Source: Pandoraea apista (GTDB lineage Bacteria > Pseudomonadota > Gammaproteobacteria > Burkholderiales > Burkholderiaceae). From it: a DNA stretch of 64,000 nt. The translations under genes and the position numbers were made by a program. Positions 34,662 to 43,341 of the stretch are shown piece after piece. Under the pieces are notes generated by a model, which searched no databases, was not told where the DNA came from, and was given only the letters and a program-made list of their open reading frames with translations. How positions within the stretch are numbered: the first letter of the stretch is position 1; every line of letters starts with the position of its first letter. The stretch spans positions 930,001 through 994,000 of the forward strand of contig NZ_CP013481.2 in assembly GCF_001465595.2 (NCBI RefSeq), given 5' to 3'.

Positions 34662-35578
34662 AGTCCCTCGTGAAGCGTTCATCTGCGGCGGCCCTGGCTG
34701 GCCTGCTGCTGTGCCTGGCCTTCGTGCCTGCGGCCCATGCCGTCGAAATCCTGCGCTGGGAGCGCCTGCCGCTGGCGGTGCCGCTGGTGGTCGGCCAGGA
34801 GCGCGTGGTGTTCATCGAGCGCAACGTGCGCATCGGTGTGCCGCCCACGGTTGGCGAGCAGTTGCGCGTGCAGAGCGCTGGTGGCGCGATCTACCTGCGC
34901 GCGAGCGCGCCGATCCCGCCCACACGGCTGCAACTGCAGGACGTGGAGTCGGGCGCGCTGATCCTGCTGGACATCGCGGCCGAGCCGGCGAAGGCGGGCC
35001 AGCCTGCACTCGAACCCGTGCGCATCGTCGAAGGCGACGTGCCGGCGACGCGCTACGGCGAGCCGGCCAAGCCGGCAGACGACGATGCGGAGCGCACCGT
35101 ACCCGCAGCGAAGCGCGCCACGCCGGTGGCGGTTGTGCTCACGCGCTATGCGGCGCAGAACCTCTACGCGCCGCTGCGCACCGTGGAGCCCGTTCCCGGC
35201 CTCGGCCGCGTCAATCTGCGCCGTGGGCTGGAGCTTTCCACCTTGCTGCCCACACTGCCGGTGCGTGCGCAGGCGCTGGCCGCTTGGCGGCTCGAAGACC
35301 AGTGGGTGACGGCGGTGAAGCTCACCAACGCCTCCGGGCGCTGGCTCGACCTCGATCCCCGCGCGCTGCAGGGCGACTTTCTCGCCGCGACCTTCCAGCA
35401 CCCGAATCTGGCGCCGGCCGGCCGCGCCGCCGACACCACGGTGGTCTACCTCGTGACCCGTGGCCACGGCCTGGCCGAGTCGCTGCTGCCCAAGCTCTCA
35501 CCGATCGACGCGACGGTGAACCTGCCGCCGGCCGCGGCGGCCGGCCAGGCCGAAGGAGGTGCCCGCCATGAAAAGTAA
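34658..35578 (+). CDS. PFL_4704 family ICE protein (TIGR03749)
   Basis: 306-residue exported protein with a signal peptide (about 1-25, 'AHA-VEILRWERLPLAVPL'). The beta-rich periplasmic domain resembles TraK/VirB9-type secretins, and a linker lies around residues 130-150. In MPF-G systems it is taken as the outer-membrane core partner of the following TraB-like protein. The start at 34658 follows CAGGGAGACACCCC. Confidence 0.82.
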   Translation: MKSLVKRSSAAALAGLLLCLAFVPAAHAVEILRWERLPLAVPLVVGQERVVFIERNVRIGVPPTVGEQLRVQSAGGAIYLRASAPIPPTRLQLQDVESGALILLDIAAEPAKAGQPALEPVRIVEGDVPATRYGEPAKPADDDAERTVPAAKRATPVAVVLTRYAAQNLYAPLRTVEPVPGLGRVNLRRGLELSTLLPTLPVRAQALAAWRLEDQWVTAVKLTNASGRWLDLDPRALQGDFLAATFQHPNLAPAGRAADTTVVYLVTRGHGLAESLLPKLSPIDATVNLPPAAAAGQAEGGARHEK

Positions 35579-37037
35579 CCCCCTCCTGAAGTGGCTGCTG
35601 ATCCCGATGGCGCTGGTGCTGCTGTTCGTCGGCATCAAGATGTTCTCCGGGGATCGCGGCGCCAAGCCCGTTCCGGCCGGCAGCGCCAACTCGCTCACGC
35701 CCGAAGAGATGAAGGCGCTGGGCATCGAGGGCGACACGCCGCGCGATACCGTTGCCACACTGGTGGCCCAGGTCAAGCAGTTGCGCAACGAGCTGCAGAC
35801 GGCGCTCAACGACAACAAGAACCAGAAGAGCGAGAACGAGCGTATGCGCGCGCGGGAAAGCGCGATCGACCAGCGCATCCAGTCCGCGCTGGATGGTGAA
35901 CGCGGCCGCCTGCAGCAGGACCGCGAGCAGTTGGCCGGCGACCGCCAGCAGACCCAGGGCCTGCTGCAAGACCTGCAGCGGCGCCTGGATGGGCTTTCCG
36001 GCAAGGGCGGCCAGGCCGATCTGCCGGTCGGGCTCGGCCTGGAGGACGGCGACGGCAAGGGCTTCAGCGGCAGCCAGGGCGGCGCCGCGCGCAGCACCAG
36101 CGGCACGCGCTGGGTGGAACCGGACGATGCGAAGCCTTCGGCGAAGAACGGCAGCAGCGGCGGCCTGAACTTTCCGACCAGCTTCGGGCCGGCGCAGAAG
36201 ACGCTTTCCGACACGGCCGACAACGTGGCCAGCACCGTCGCGGATGCAGGCAGCCGCGCCGTGGGCACGTCGTCCAAGCCGGTCTACACGGTGCCGTCGA
36301 ACTCGACGCTGATGGGCTCCATCGCGATGACCGCGCTGATCGGCCGCGTGCCGATCGACGGCACGGTCAACGACCCGTACCCCTTCAAGGTGCTGATCGG
36401 CCCGGACAACCTCACCGCCAACGGCATCGACATTCCCGACGTGGCGGGCGCGGTGGTCAGCGGCACGGCCTCGGGCGACTGGACGCTTTCCTGCGTGCGC
36501 GGCCAGATTCGCTCGGTGACGTTCGTCTTCAACGACGGCACGGTGCGCACGATGCCGGAGGACGGCAACCGCAACCAGAGCGGCGGCGGCCAGGGCAATG
36601 GTGCAAACAGCACGACGCAAGGCGGCCTGGGCTGGATCAGCGATCCCTACGGCATCCCCTGCGTCAGCGGCGAACGGCGCAGCAACGCGCAGCAGTACCT
36701 GGGTTCGCAAGCCCTCATCACCGCGGCCGGCGCCGGCGCCGCTTCACTGATCAAGTCGGACAACGGAAGCGTGGCCGTGGTCGCTAACGGCAACGGCTCG
36801 CTTGGCACGGTAGGCATCAGCGGCAACGAGGCGATGGGCCGCATCCTGGCCGGGGGCGTCCGCGACATGGCCGATTGGGTCAACAAGCTTTACGGCCAAG
36901 CCTTCGCCGCCGTCTACGTGCGGCCCGGCGCCAAGGTCGCGGTGCATCTGGAGCAGCCGCTCAACATCGACTACGACGCCAAGGGGCGCCGGGTCAATCA
37001 ACGCATCGGAGGCAAGCATGCGTCGGATTTGGATTGA
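35568..37037 (+). CDS. TIGR03752 family ICE protein, TraB/VirB10-like
   Basis: 489-residue bitopic protein: N-terminal membrane segment (about 8-25), coiled coil (about 60-140, Gln/Arg/Asp-rich), a Gly/Ser-rich linker and a beta-rich domain (about 230-400) with 'DGTVNDPYPFKVLIG'. This is the layout of VirB10/TraB proteins, which span from the inner to the outer membrane. The start at 35568 has GAAGGAGGT upstream. It overlaps the previous gene by 11 bp and the lipoprotein gene by 20 bp. Confidence 0.85.
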   Translation: MKSNPLLKWLLIPMALVLLFVGIKMFSGDRGAKPVPAGSANSLTPEEMKALGIEGDTPRDTVATLVAQVKQLRNELQTALNDNKNQKSENERMRARESAIDQRIQSALDGERGRLQQDREQLAGDRQQTQGLLQDLQRRLDGLSGKGGQADLPVGLGLEDGDGKGFSGSQGGAARSTSGTRWVEPDDAKPSAKNGSSGGLNFPTSFGPAQKTLSDTADNVASTVADAGSRAVGTSSKPVYTVPSNSTLMGSIAMTALIGRVPIDGTVNDPYPFKVLIGPDNLTANGIDIPDVAGAVVSGTASGDWTLSCVRGQIRSVTFVFNDGTVRTMPEDGNRNQSGGGQGNGANSTTQGGLGWISDPYGIPCVSGERRSNAQQYLGSQALITAAGAGAASLIKSDNGSVAVVANGNGSLGTVGISGNEAMGRILAGGVRDMADWVNKLYGQAFAAVYVRPGAKVAVHLEQPLNIDYDAKGRRVNQRIGGKHASDLD

Positions 37038-37452
37038 ATCGGCCGCGATCCTGTGCGCGGTCCTGGTGCTGGGCGGCTGCGCCACCAGCAAGGACAAGTT
37101 GCTGCCGCACGGCGATCACACCATGCTCGACGTGTGGAATCAGGAGACGGGCGGCAGCGCCGGTGGTGGGCAGGCAGCGCGGCAACTGCTCGATGCACGC
37201 CAGGACTTGCGCCGGCCGCTGACCGAGGCCGACGTGCAGGCGGTGCCCGCCGCCGCTGCCGCCTACACGCGCACCGCGGCCAACGAGATTTACCGCCAGT
37301 TCCGACGCCTGCCGAACCCGGACCTAGTGATGTACGTGTTCCCGCACCTGGCCGGCACCGACCCGGTGCCCGTGCCCGGCTACACCACCGTGTTCCCGCT
37401 CTACCAGCGCGTGCAGTACGCGATGCCTGGCGAGCGCCTGGAGGACTACTGA
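37018..37452 (+). CDS. TIGR03751 family conjugal transfer lipoprotein
   Basis: 144-residue lipoprotein. The signal peptide ends in the lipobox 'LGGC' with Cys21. The mature part is short, helical and rich in Ala and Arg. This is the VirB7/TraV-like position, where the lipoprotein usually stabilises the outer-membrane core. It overlaps the TraB-like gene by 20 bp and its stop overlaps the ATPase start by 1 bp. Confidence 0.85.
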   Translation: MRRIWIESAAILCAVLVLGGCATSKDKLLPHGDHTMLDVWNQETGGSAGGGQAARQLLDARQDLRRPLTEADVQAVPAAAAAYTRTAANEIYRQFRRLPNPDLVMYVFPHLAGTDPVPVPGYTTVFPLYQRVQYAMPGERLEDY

Positions 37453-40334
37453 TGGCTTGGTCGTTGCCCTGGGCACGCAAGGCCGTCACGCCCGCCGGCC
37501 CCGACCTGGATGCCGATGACGCCTGGTCGCAGCATGTCTCGACGCTGGCCGCGCACGGCATTCCCGAGCCCGGCAGCGCGATGGGCAGCCAGCCGCGCCC
37601 GCCGACCACCGAAGCGGACCTGCAGGCGCTCTACGGCGTGGCACCGTCCTTCGCCGACCTGTTGCCGTGGATGGAGTACCTGCCCGGCTCCAAGAGCATG
37701 TTGCTGGAAGACGGCCAGTCGGTTGCGGGCTTCTTCGAACTGGCCCCGGTCGGCACCGAAGGCCGTGAGATGGCCTGGCTGTGGCAGGCACGCGATGCAC
37801 TGGAGAACGCGCTGCAGGACTCGTTCGACGAACTCGACGAGAACCCGTGGGTCGTGCAGCTCTACGCCCAGGACGAATCGACCTGGGACACCTACCTGCG
37901 CGGGCTGGCCGACTATGTGCGGCCGCGCGCCCAGGGCAGCGCCTTCACGGACTTCTACCTGCGTTTCTTTGGGCACCACCTGCGCGCCATTGCCAAGCCC
38001 GGCGGGCTGTTCGAGGACACCACGGTGACGCGGCTGCCGTGGCGCGGCCAGGTCCGGCGCGTGCGAATGGTGGTCTACCGGCGCGCGAACGCTACGACCG
38101 CATCGCGGCGCGGCCAGTCCCCCGAGCAGGCGTTGACGACGATCTGCGACCGGCTCGTGGGCGGCCTCGCCAACGCGGGCGTGAAATCCCGCCGCATGGA
38201 GGCGGCCGACATCCACGACTGGCTGCTGCGCTGGTTCAACCCGCACCCGACGCTGCTCGGCCCCAGCGCCGACGACCGCGAGCGCTTCTATGCGCTCACG
38301 CGCTACCCCGAGGCAGTCGAAGACGGCGAGATCGAGCTGGCCAGCGGAGACTTCGCGCAGCGCCTGTTCTTCGGCCAGCCGCGCTCGGACGTGGCGAACG
38401 GCACGTGGCTGCTCGACGGCATGCCGCACCGGATCATCGTGATGGACCGGTTGCGCATGCCGCCTGCGACCGGCCACGTCACCGGCGAAACGCGCAAGGG
38501 CGGCGATGCCGTCAACGCGCTGTTCGACCAGATGCCCGAGGACACGGTGATGTGCCTGACCGTCGTCGCGACGCCGCAGGACGTGCTCGAAGGGCACCTG
38601 AACCACCTGAGCAAGAAGTCGGTCGGCGAGACGCTGGCTTCGGAGCAGACGCGCCGCGACGTGCAGGAAGCGCGCGGGCTGATCGGCAGCGCGCACAAGC
38701 TCTACCGCGGTGCGCTTGCCTTCTATCTGCGCGGACGCGACCTCGCGCAGCTCGACGCCCGCGGCCTGCAACTGGTCAACGTCATGCTCAACGCCGGCCT
38801 GCAGCCGGTGCGCGAGGAAGACGAGGTGGCGCCGCTCAACAGCTACCTGCGCTGGCTCCCGTGCGTGTTCGATCCGGCCACCGACAAGCGCCAGTGGTAC
38901 ACGCAACTGATGTTCGCGCAGCACGCGGCGAACCTCGCGCCGGTGTGGGGCCGCAGCCAGGGCACCGGCAATCCGGGCATCACGTTCTTCAACCGCGGCG
39001 GCGGGCCGATCACCTTCGACCCGCTGAACCGGCTCGACCGGCAGATGAACGCTCACCTGTTCCTGTTCGGTCCCACCGGCTCGGGCAAAAGCGCCACGCT
39101 CAACAACATCCTGAACCAGGTGACGGCGATCTACCGGCCGCGGCTGTTCATCGTCGAGGCGGGCAACAGCTTCGGCCTGTTCGGCGACTTCGCGGCGCGG
39201 CTAGGCATGAAGGTGCATCGCGTTAAGCTGGCCCCCGGTGCCGGGGTGAGCCTCGCGCCGTTCGCCGACGCCCACCGGCTGGTGGAAACGCCCAGCCAGG
39301 TGCAGACGCTGGATGCCGACGCCCTGGACGAGGACCGCGACGAAGCGGCACAGGCAGCGGATGCCGACGAGCAGCGTGACGTGCTGGGGGAACTGGAAAT
39401 CACCGCGCGGCTGATGATCACCGGCGGCGAGGACAAGGAAGAGGCGCGCATGACGCGCGCCGACCGCAGCCTGATCCGCCAGTGCATCCTCGATGCGGCC
39501 CAGCGTTGCGTGGCCAACCAGCGCACCGTCCTGACGCGCGACGTGCGCGATGCGCTGCGCGAGCGCGCCCGCGATACGGCACTACCCGAGGTGCGGCGCG
39601 CGCGGCTGCTGGAAATGGCCGACGCGATGGATATGTTCTGCCAGGGCGTGGACGGCGAGATGTTCGACCGGCCCGGCACGCCCTGGCCCGAGGCCGACAT
39701 CACCATCGTCGATCTGGCGACCTTCGCACGCGAGGGCTACAACGCGCAGCTTTCCATCGCCTACATCAGCCTTATCAACACGGTCAACAACATCGCCGAG
39801 CGCGACCAGTTCCTCGGCCGGCCGATCATCAACGTGACGGACGAGGGGCACATCATCACCAAGAACCCGCTGCTTGCGCCCTACGTCGTCAAGATCACGA
39901 AGATGTGGCGCAAGCTCGGCGCCTGGTACTGGCTGGCGACGCAGAACATCGACGACCTGCCCAAGGCCGCCGAGCCCATGCTCAACATGATCGAGTGGTG
40001 GATCTGCCTCTCGATGCCGCCCGACGAGGTGGAGAAGATCGCGCGCTTTCGCGAGCTGAACGCGGCGCAGAAGGCGCTGATGCTGTCGGCCCGCAAGGAG
40101 GCCGGCAAGTTCAGCGAGGGCGTGATCCTTTCCAAGAGCATGGAAGTGCTATTCCGCGCGGTGCCGCCCAGCCTGTACCTGGCGCTGGCTCAGACCGAGC
40201 CGGAAGAGAAGGCCGAGCGTTTCCAGTTGATGCAGCAGTACGGCATCGGCGAACTGGACGCCGCTTTCAAGATCGCCGAGAAGATCGACCGCGCCCGCAG
40301 CATCGAGCCGCTGGTGCTCGATGCGCTGGCGTGA
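37452..40334 (+). CDS. VirB4/TraC-like conjugative transfer ATPase
   Basis: 960-residue ATPase that powers pilus or channel assembly at the inner membrane. Walker A is FGPTGSGKS (539-547), and a Walker B-like 'VTDEGHII' lies around 795. An acidic insertion (about 615-645, Asp/Glu/Ala-rich) separates conserved parts. The N-terminal half (about 50-500) matches the TraC N-terminal domain. The length is typical of the PFL_4706 family. The DsbA-like gene follows 13 bp downstream. Confidence 0.9.
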   Translation: MAWSLPWARKAVTPAGPDLDADDAWSQHVSTLAAHGIPEPGSAMGSQPRPPTTEADLQALYGVAPSFADLLPWMEYLPGSKSMLLEDGQSVAGFFELAPVGTEGREMAWLWQARDALENALQDSFDELDENPWVVQLYAQDESTWDTYLRGLADYVRPRAQGSAFTDFYLRFFGHHLRAIAKPGGLFEDTTVTRLPWRGQVRRVRMVVYRRANATTASRRGQSPEQALTTICDRLVGGLANAGVKSRRMEAADIHDWLLRWFNPHPTLLGPSADDRERFYALTRYPEAVEDGEIELASGDFAQRLFFGQPRSDVANGTWLLDGMPHRIIVMDRLRMPPATGHVTGETRKGGDAVNALFDQMPEDTVMCLTVVATPQDVLEGHLNHLSKKSVGETLASEQTRRDVQEARGLIGSAHKLYRGALAFYLRGRDLAQLDARGLQLVNVMLNAGLQPVREEDEVAPLNSYLRWLPCVFDPATDKRQWYTQLMFAQHAANLAPVWGRSQGTGNPGITFFNRGGGPITFDPLNRLDRQMNAHLFLFGPTGSGKSATLNNILNQVTAIYRPRLFIVEAGNSFGLFGDFAARLGMKVHRVKLAPGAGVSLAPFADAHRLVETPSQVQTLDADALDEDRDEAAQAADADEQRDVLGELEITARLMITGGEDKEEARMTRADRSLIRQCILDAAQRCVANQRTVLTRDVRDALRERARDTALPEVRRARLLEMADAMDMFCQGVDGEMFDRPGTPWPEADITIVDLATFAREGYNAQLSIAYISLINTVNNIAERDQFLGRPIINVTDEGHIITKNPLLAPYVVKITKMWRKLGAWYWLATQNIDDLPKAAEPMLNMIEWWICLSMPPDEVEKIARFRELNAAQKALMLSARKEAGKFSEGVILSKSMEVLFRAVPPSLYLALAQTEPEEKAERFQLMQQYGIGELDAAFKIAEKIDRARSIEPLVLDALA

Positions 40335-40347
40335 CGGGGAGTCCACG

Positions 40348-41094
40348 ATGCGCATCCCTCGCTTCGCGCCGTCCCGCACCGTCCTTGTCGTCGCGCTGCT
40401 GATGGCCGCGGCCCTGACAACGGCCGCATGGCTCGGCCTGCGGCCGCAGTCGCCGCCCGCCGAACCCGATTTTCCTTCGGCAGAAGCAACGCCTGCGCCG
40501 GCAACGGCACCAGCCGGCCCGCCCTGGCGCTATGGCCGCGCCGATGCGCGCTTCACGGTGGTCGAGTACGCCGACCTCGAATGCCCGTTCTGCCGCGCCT
40601 ACTTCGCAGTGCTCAAGCGCTGGATCGACGCGCACCCGGACGTGAGCTGGCAATGGCATCACCTGCCGTTGCCGTTGCACGAGCCGGCCGCGTCTGCCGG
40701 TGCGCGCCTGGTGGAGTGCGTCGGCGAGGCCGGCGGCCAGGCCGCGTTCTGGCAGGCCGCCGAGTGGGTCTACACGCACACCCGCGGCGACGGTCAGGGC
40801 CTGCCCGAGGGCCTGCGCTATCCCGACCTCACGCCGGCCGCGCAGCAGTGCCTCGACAGCGACCGCCCCGATGCGCTGATCCGCGCACAGTCGGCGAGCG
40901 CGGCGCAGGAGGGCATCAAGGTCACGCCCACGCTGCGCCTGCAGGATCGCCAGTCCGGCAAGACGCTGCTGCTGCACGGCCCGGTCGAAGGAGATGCCTT
41001 GCTGTCCGCGATCGACCTGCTGGCGGCCAGTGCAGCGGCCGAGCCCGCATCGAAGGAAATGCCTGCCGAGTCTCTCGGAGACATGCCCAGGTAG
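40348..41094 (+). CDS. DsbA-like thioredoxin domain protein of the ICE
   Basis: 248-residue periplasmic thiol oxidoreductase: N-terminal membrane anchor or signal (about 12-32), Pro/Ala-rich linker, then a DsbA/DsbG-like domain with the active site CPFC (about residues 80-83) and cis-Pro region 'KVTPTL' (about 192). It probably forms or repairs disulfides in transfer proteins. Its last 10 codons overlap copy E of the radC-like RNA element: the TAG stop lies inside the ATGCCCAGGTAG signature. Confidence 0.82.
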   Translation: MRIPRFAPSRTVLVVALLMAAALTTAAWLGLRPQSPPAEPDFPSAEATPAPATAPAGPPWRYGRADARFTVVEYADLECPFCRAYFAVLKRWIDAHPDVSWQWHHLPLPLHEPAASAGARLVECVGEAGGQAAFWQAAEWVYTHTRGDGQGLPEGLRYPDLTPAAQQCLDSDRPDALIRAQSASAAQEGIKVTPTLRLQDRQSGKTLLLHGPVEGDALLSAIDLLAASAAAEPASKEMPAESLGDMPR

Positions 41095-41137
41095 CCACGA
41101 TCTTCAAGGCTACGACGCGGCTTGGCCGTGCTGATCG
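41064..41137 (+). ncRNA. radC-like leader RNA element, copy E (upstream of radC)
   Basis: Stem GCCGAGTCTCTCGG, then ATGCCCAGGTAGCC, GATCTTCAAGGCTAC, and the GCGGCTTGGCCGT hairpin. A GTTCGC...GCGAAC stem and a CCAC...GTGG stem follow to about 41190. It precedes a radC gene, the position after which the radC motif was named, and overlaps the end of the dsbA-like gene. Confidence 0.65.
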
Positions 41138-41226
41138 ACCCCGTTCGCTGCGCATCCCTGGACGCGAACAGCCACTGTGCATGCGGTGGCGGATGCCCGC
41201 TCTTCTGCCGCTTGTTCTTCATCGTC

Positions 41227-41250
41227 CCCGGAGGGTTTGTCCCTCCCGGG
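41227..41250 (+). promoter_or_regulatory. Leader hairpin upstream of radC
   Basis: CCCGGAGGG-TTTGT-CCCTCCCGGG, a 9-bp stem with one bulged C, 38 nt before the radC start. Confidence 0.5.
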
Positions 41251-41287
41251 ACAGGCGTCCTCCGACTTCATCCCGTGGAGGTTCGCC

Positions 41288-41782
41288 ATGTCCTATGTCG
41301 TCGCCGACTCGCGTCCCGAGTCGCTCAGCCTGATCGCCGCCCAGCACGAAGACTGGATCATCCGCCAGGCCATCGCCTTGCTGGAACAACGCATCTTCAA
41401 GGCCGGCCCGATGCTGAACAGTCCCGCCGCCGTGCGCGACTACCTGCATCTGAAGCTGGTCGCGGAGCCCAACGAGGTCTTCGCCGTCGTGTTCCTCAAC
41501 TCTCAGCACCAAGTCCTCGCCTACGAGCCGATGTTCAAGGGCACGGTCGATCAAACCTCGGTGTACCCGCGGGTGCTGGTGCAGCGCGCCCTGGCCCTCA
41601 ACGCCTCGGCGGTCATCCTGGCCCACCAGCATCCATCTGGCATGACCGTGCCTTCGGCCGCCGATCAGGCGCTGACCGACCGGCTCAAAGCCGCCCTGGC
41701 GATAGTCGATGTCCGGGTGGTGGATTACTTCATCGTCGGCAAGGGCACGCCGTACTCCTTCGCCGAATCCGGCCTGCTGTAG
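41288..41782 (+). CDS. radC: RadC family JAB-domain protein
   Basis: 164-residue RadC/JAB domain protein with the metal site 'HQHPSG' (H113, H115) and the downstream 'SAAD' (Asp ligand). Length and the lack of an N-terminal helix-hairpin-helix are typical of mobile-element RadC proteins. Its function is unclear. The old DNA-repair assignment of radC was withdrawn. The start at 41288 follows GTGGAGG. It interrupts the transfer gene order but is common in these ICEs. Confidence 0.88.
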   Translation: MSYVVADSRPESLSLIAAQHEDWIIRQAIALLEQRIFKAGPMLNSPAAVRDYLHLKLVAEPNEVFAVVFLNSQHQVLAYEPMFKGTVDQTSVYPRVLVQRALALNASAVILAHQHPSGMTVPSAADQALTDRLKAALAIVDVRVVDYFIVGKGTPYSFAESGLL

Positions 41783-41938
41783 CGCCGCTGACCGCCTGGT
41801 CCCCGCGGGAGCCTCGGCTGCCGCTTTTCTTTCGCCTGTCTGCCCAAAGCGGAGCGCGCGCGGTGCGCATTCCTTGTCGCGGTTGGACTGCCTTCGGCGT
41901 TCGACTAGAGCCTTGCTCTCATTCCCAGGACGCCCGCC

Positions 41939-42385
41939 ATGACGGCTCCCTTCTTGAAACCCATCCCGCGGCTGCGGTGTACGCGCATCGCCTGCGCGGG
42001 AGGGCTGCTGCTGTGCCTGCTCGGCCAGGACGCATCCGCAGCCGACGTGCTGGTCGTGACCGACAGCCGCCATCCCGTGCAGTCCGCATCCGGCGCGCGC
42101 GTGATCGAGCTGGATCTGCCCGAGCGCATCGAGGCCGAACTGGCCGCGGGCCTGCCTGCCGATCCGGGCCGCGCGGCCGCGCTCGTGCAGCAACGCCTGC
42201 GCGATGGCAGCCAGGCACTACAGCGCCGCATCGGCAGCGCCTACCAGGGCGTCGCCGATGCCTGGGGCTTGGGGCTGGCCAAGGTGCCTGCCGTGGTGGT
42301 CGATCGCCGCTACGTGGTCTACGGCGAGCCCGATGTCGCGCGCGCCGTGGCACGCATCGAATCACATCGGAGGGCACAGCCATGA
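41939..42385 (+). CDS. TIGR03757 family ICE protein
   Basis: 148-residue exported protein: signal segment about 15-32 (cut near 'ASA-ADVL'), then a domain with 'VLVVTDSRHPVQ' and a C-terminal 'KVPAVVVDRRYVVYG' that resembles the TrbC/TraW thioredoxin-like fold. The 156 bp before it contain no gene. The next gene overlaps by 4 bp. Confidence 0.8.
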   Translation: MTAPFLKPIPRLRCTRIACAGGLLLCLLGQDASAADVLVVTDSRHPVQSASGARVIELDLPERIEAELAAGLPADPGRAAALVQQRLRDGSQALQRRIGSAYQGVADAWGLGLAKVPAVVVDRRYVVYGEPDVARAVARIESHRRAQP

Positions 42386-43332
42386 ACCGCCTGCTGTCGG
42401 CGTCGTCGCGCCGGGCCCGCCTTGCCATCGCTTCGGTGCTGCTCGGCGGCGCCGCTTCGAGCTTCGCGCTGAACACGGCTACCATCGTGTCCTCGGCCCT
42501 GTCGCCCGACTGCCTGGAATATCGCGTCGTCGGCATCTGCTACTGGCTGTTCTGCACCTGGACGGGCTGCACGGTGCGCACCTCGGTGAAGGTGCGCCAC
42601 TACATTCCCGACGCGGTGGTGTCGAGCTACAGCAACACCGGCGAGAACCCGTGGATCGAGGTGCGCGCCATGAGCATGCCCAATCCCACGGCGCAGGCCG
42701 GCGGCGACGGGACGACGAACCACGACAACGAGAACAACCTGGCGAAGTTCAAGAACGCCGACGTGATCGGGCATCCCGGCGGTTCGGTGTTCAGCCAGTT
42801 CGCCAGCGCGTCCGGCTACGCCTGCCAGGGCGCAGGCACGGCCTTCATGCCGTACCTGCTGAGCACCCTCGACACGCTGGCCTGGCGCTACAACGTCCCG
42901 GAGATGGTGTACCCCGAGGCGGTGATCCCCGGCATGCGCGAGATCGGCGGCCGCACGACGCTCAACCTGTGGGGCAACGTCTATCCGCGCGGCGGCTTCC
43001 TGCATCAGACCGACGACTACAAGAGCGGCGCCGTCGTCGCGCAGCGCGCGGGCGATGTCGTCACGCGGCGCATGCAGCCGCACGTCTACCAGCCGCTGCT
43101 CGCGAGTTCGAGCGACGGCTATTGGCCGGCCGGCGCCCTGGTGGAGAGCGATGCCTCCACCGGCAAGTGGCAGGAGCTGACGCCGACCCTCTCCAACTCC
43201 TGCGCCGTGTTCCCCCACTCCAACACGCGCGTGCAGGCCCAGCAAGGCGACTACGCCTGGGCGCTGTGGCGGCCCTATGCCTGCTGCCAGCGCCGCGGGC
43301 AGGTCTTCCTCGGCAGCGTCGATTTCCTCTGA
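42382..43332 (+). CDS. TIGR03756 family ICE protein, TraU-like
   Basis: 316-residue exported protein, signal peptide about 1-29, rich in Cys (at least 10) and in aromatic residues. This is the pattern of TraU-type periplasmic transfer proteins, which depend on disulfides and fit the DsbA-like gene upstream. The family segment 'SPDCLEYRVVGICYWLFC' follows the signal. Start at 42382 after CGGAGGGCACAGC. Confidence 0.83.
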   Translation: MNRLLSASSRRARLAIASVLLGGAASSFALNTATIVSSALSPDCLEYRVVGICYWLFCTWTGCTVRTSVKVRHYIPDAVVSSYSNTGENPWIEVRAMSMPNPTAQAGGDGTTNHDNENNLAKFKNADVIGHPGGSVFSQFASASGYACQGAGTAFMPYLLSTLDTLAWRYNVPEMVYPEAVIPGMREIGGRTTLNLWGNVYPRGGFLHQTDDYKSGAVVAQRAGDVVTRRMQPHVYQPLLASSSDGYWPAGALVESDASTGKWQELTPTLSNSCAVFPHSNTRVQAQQGDYAWALWRPYACCQRRGQVFLGSVDFL

Positions 43333-43341
43333 GGTATTCCG

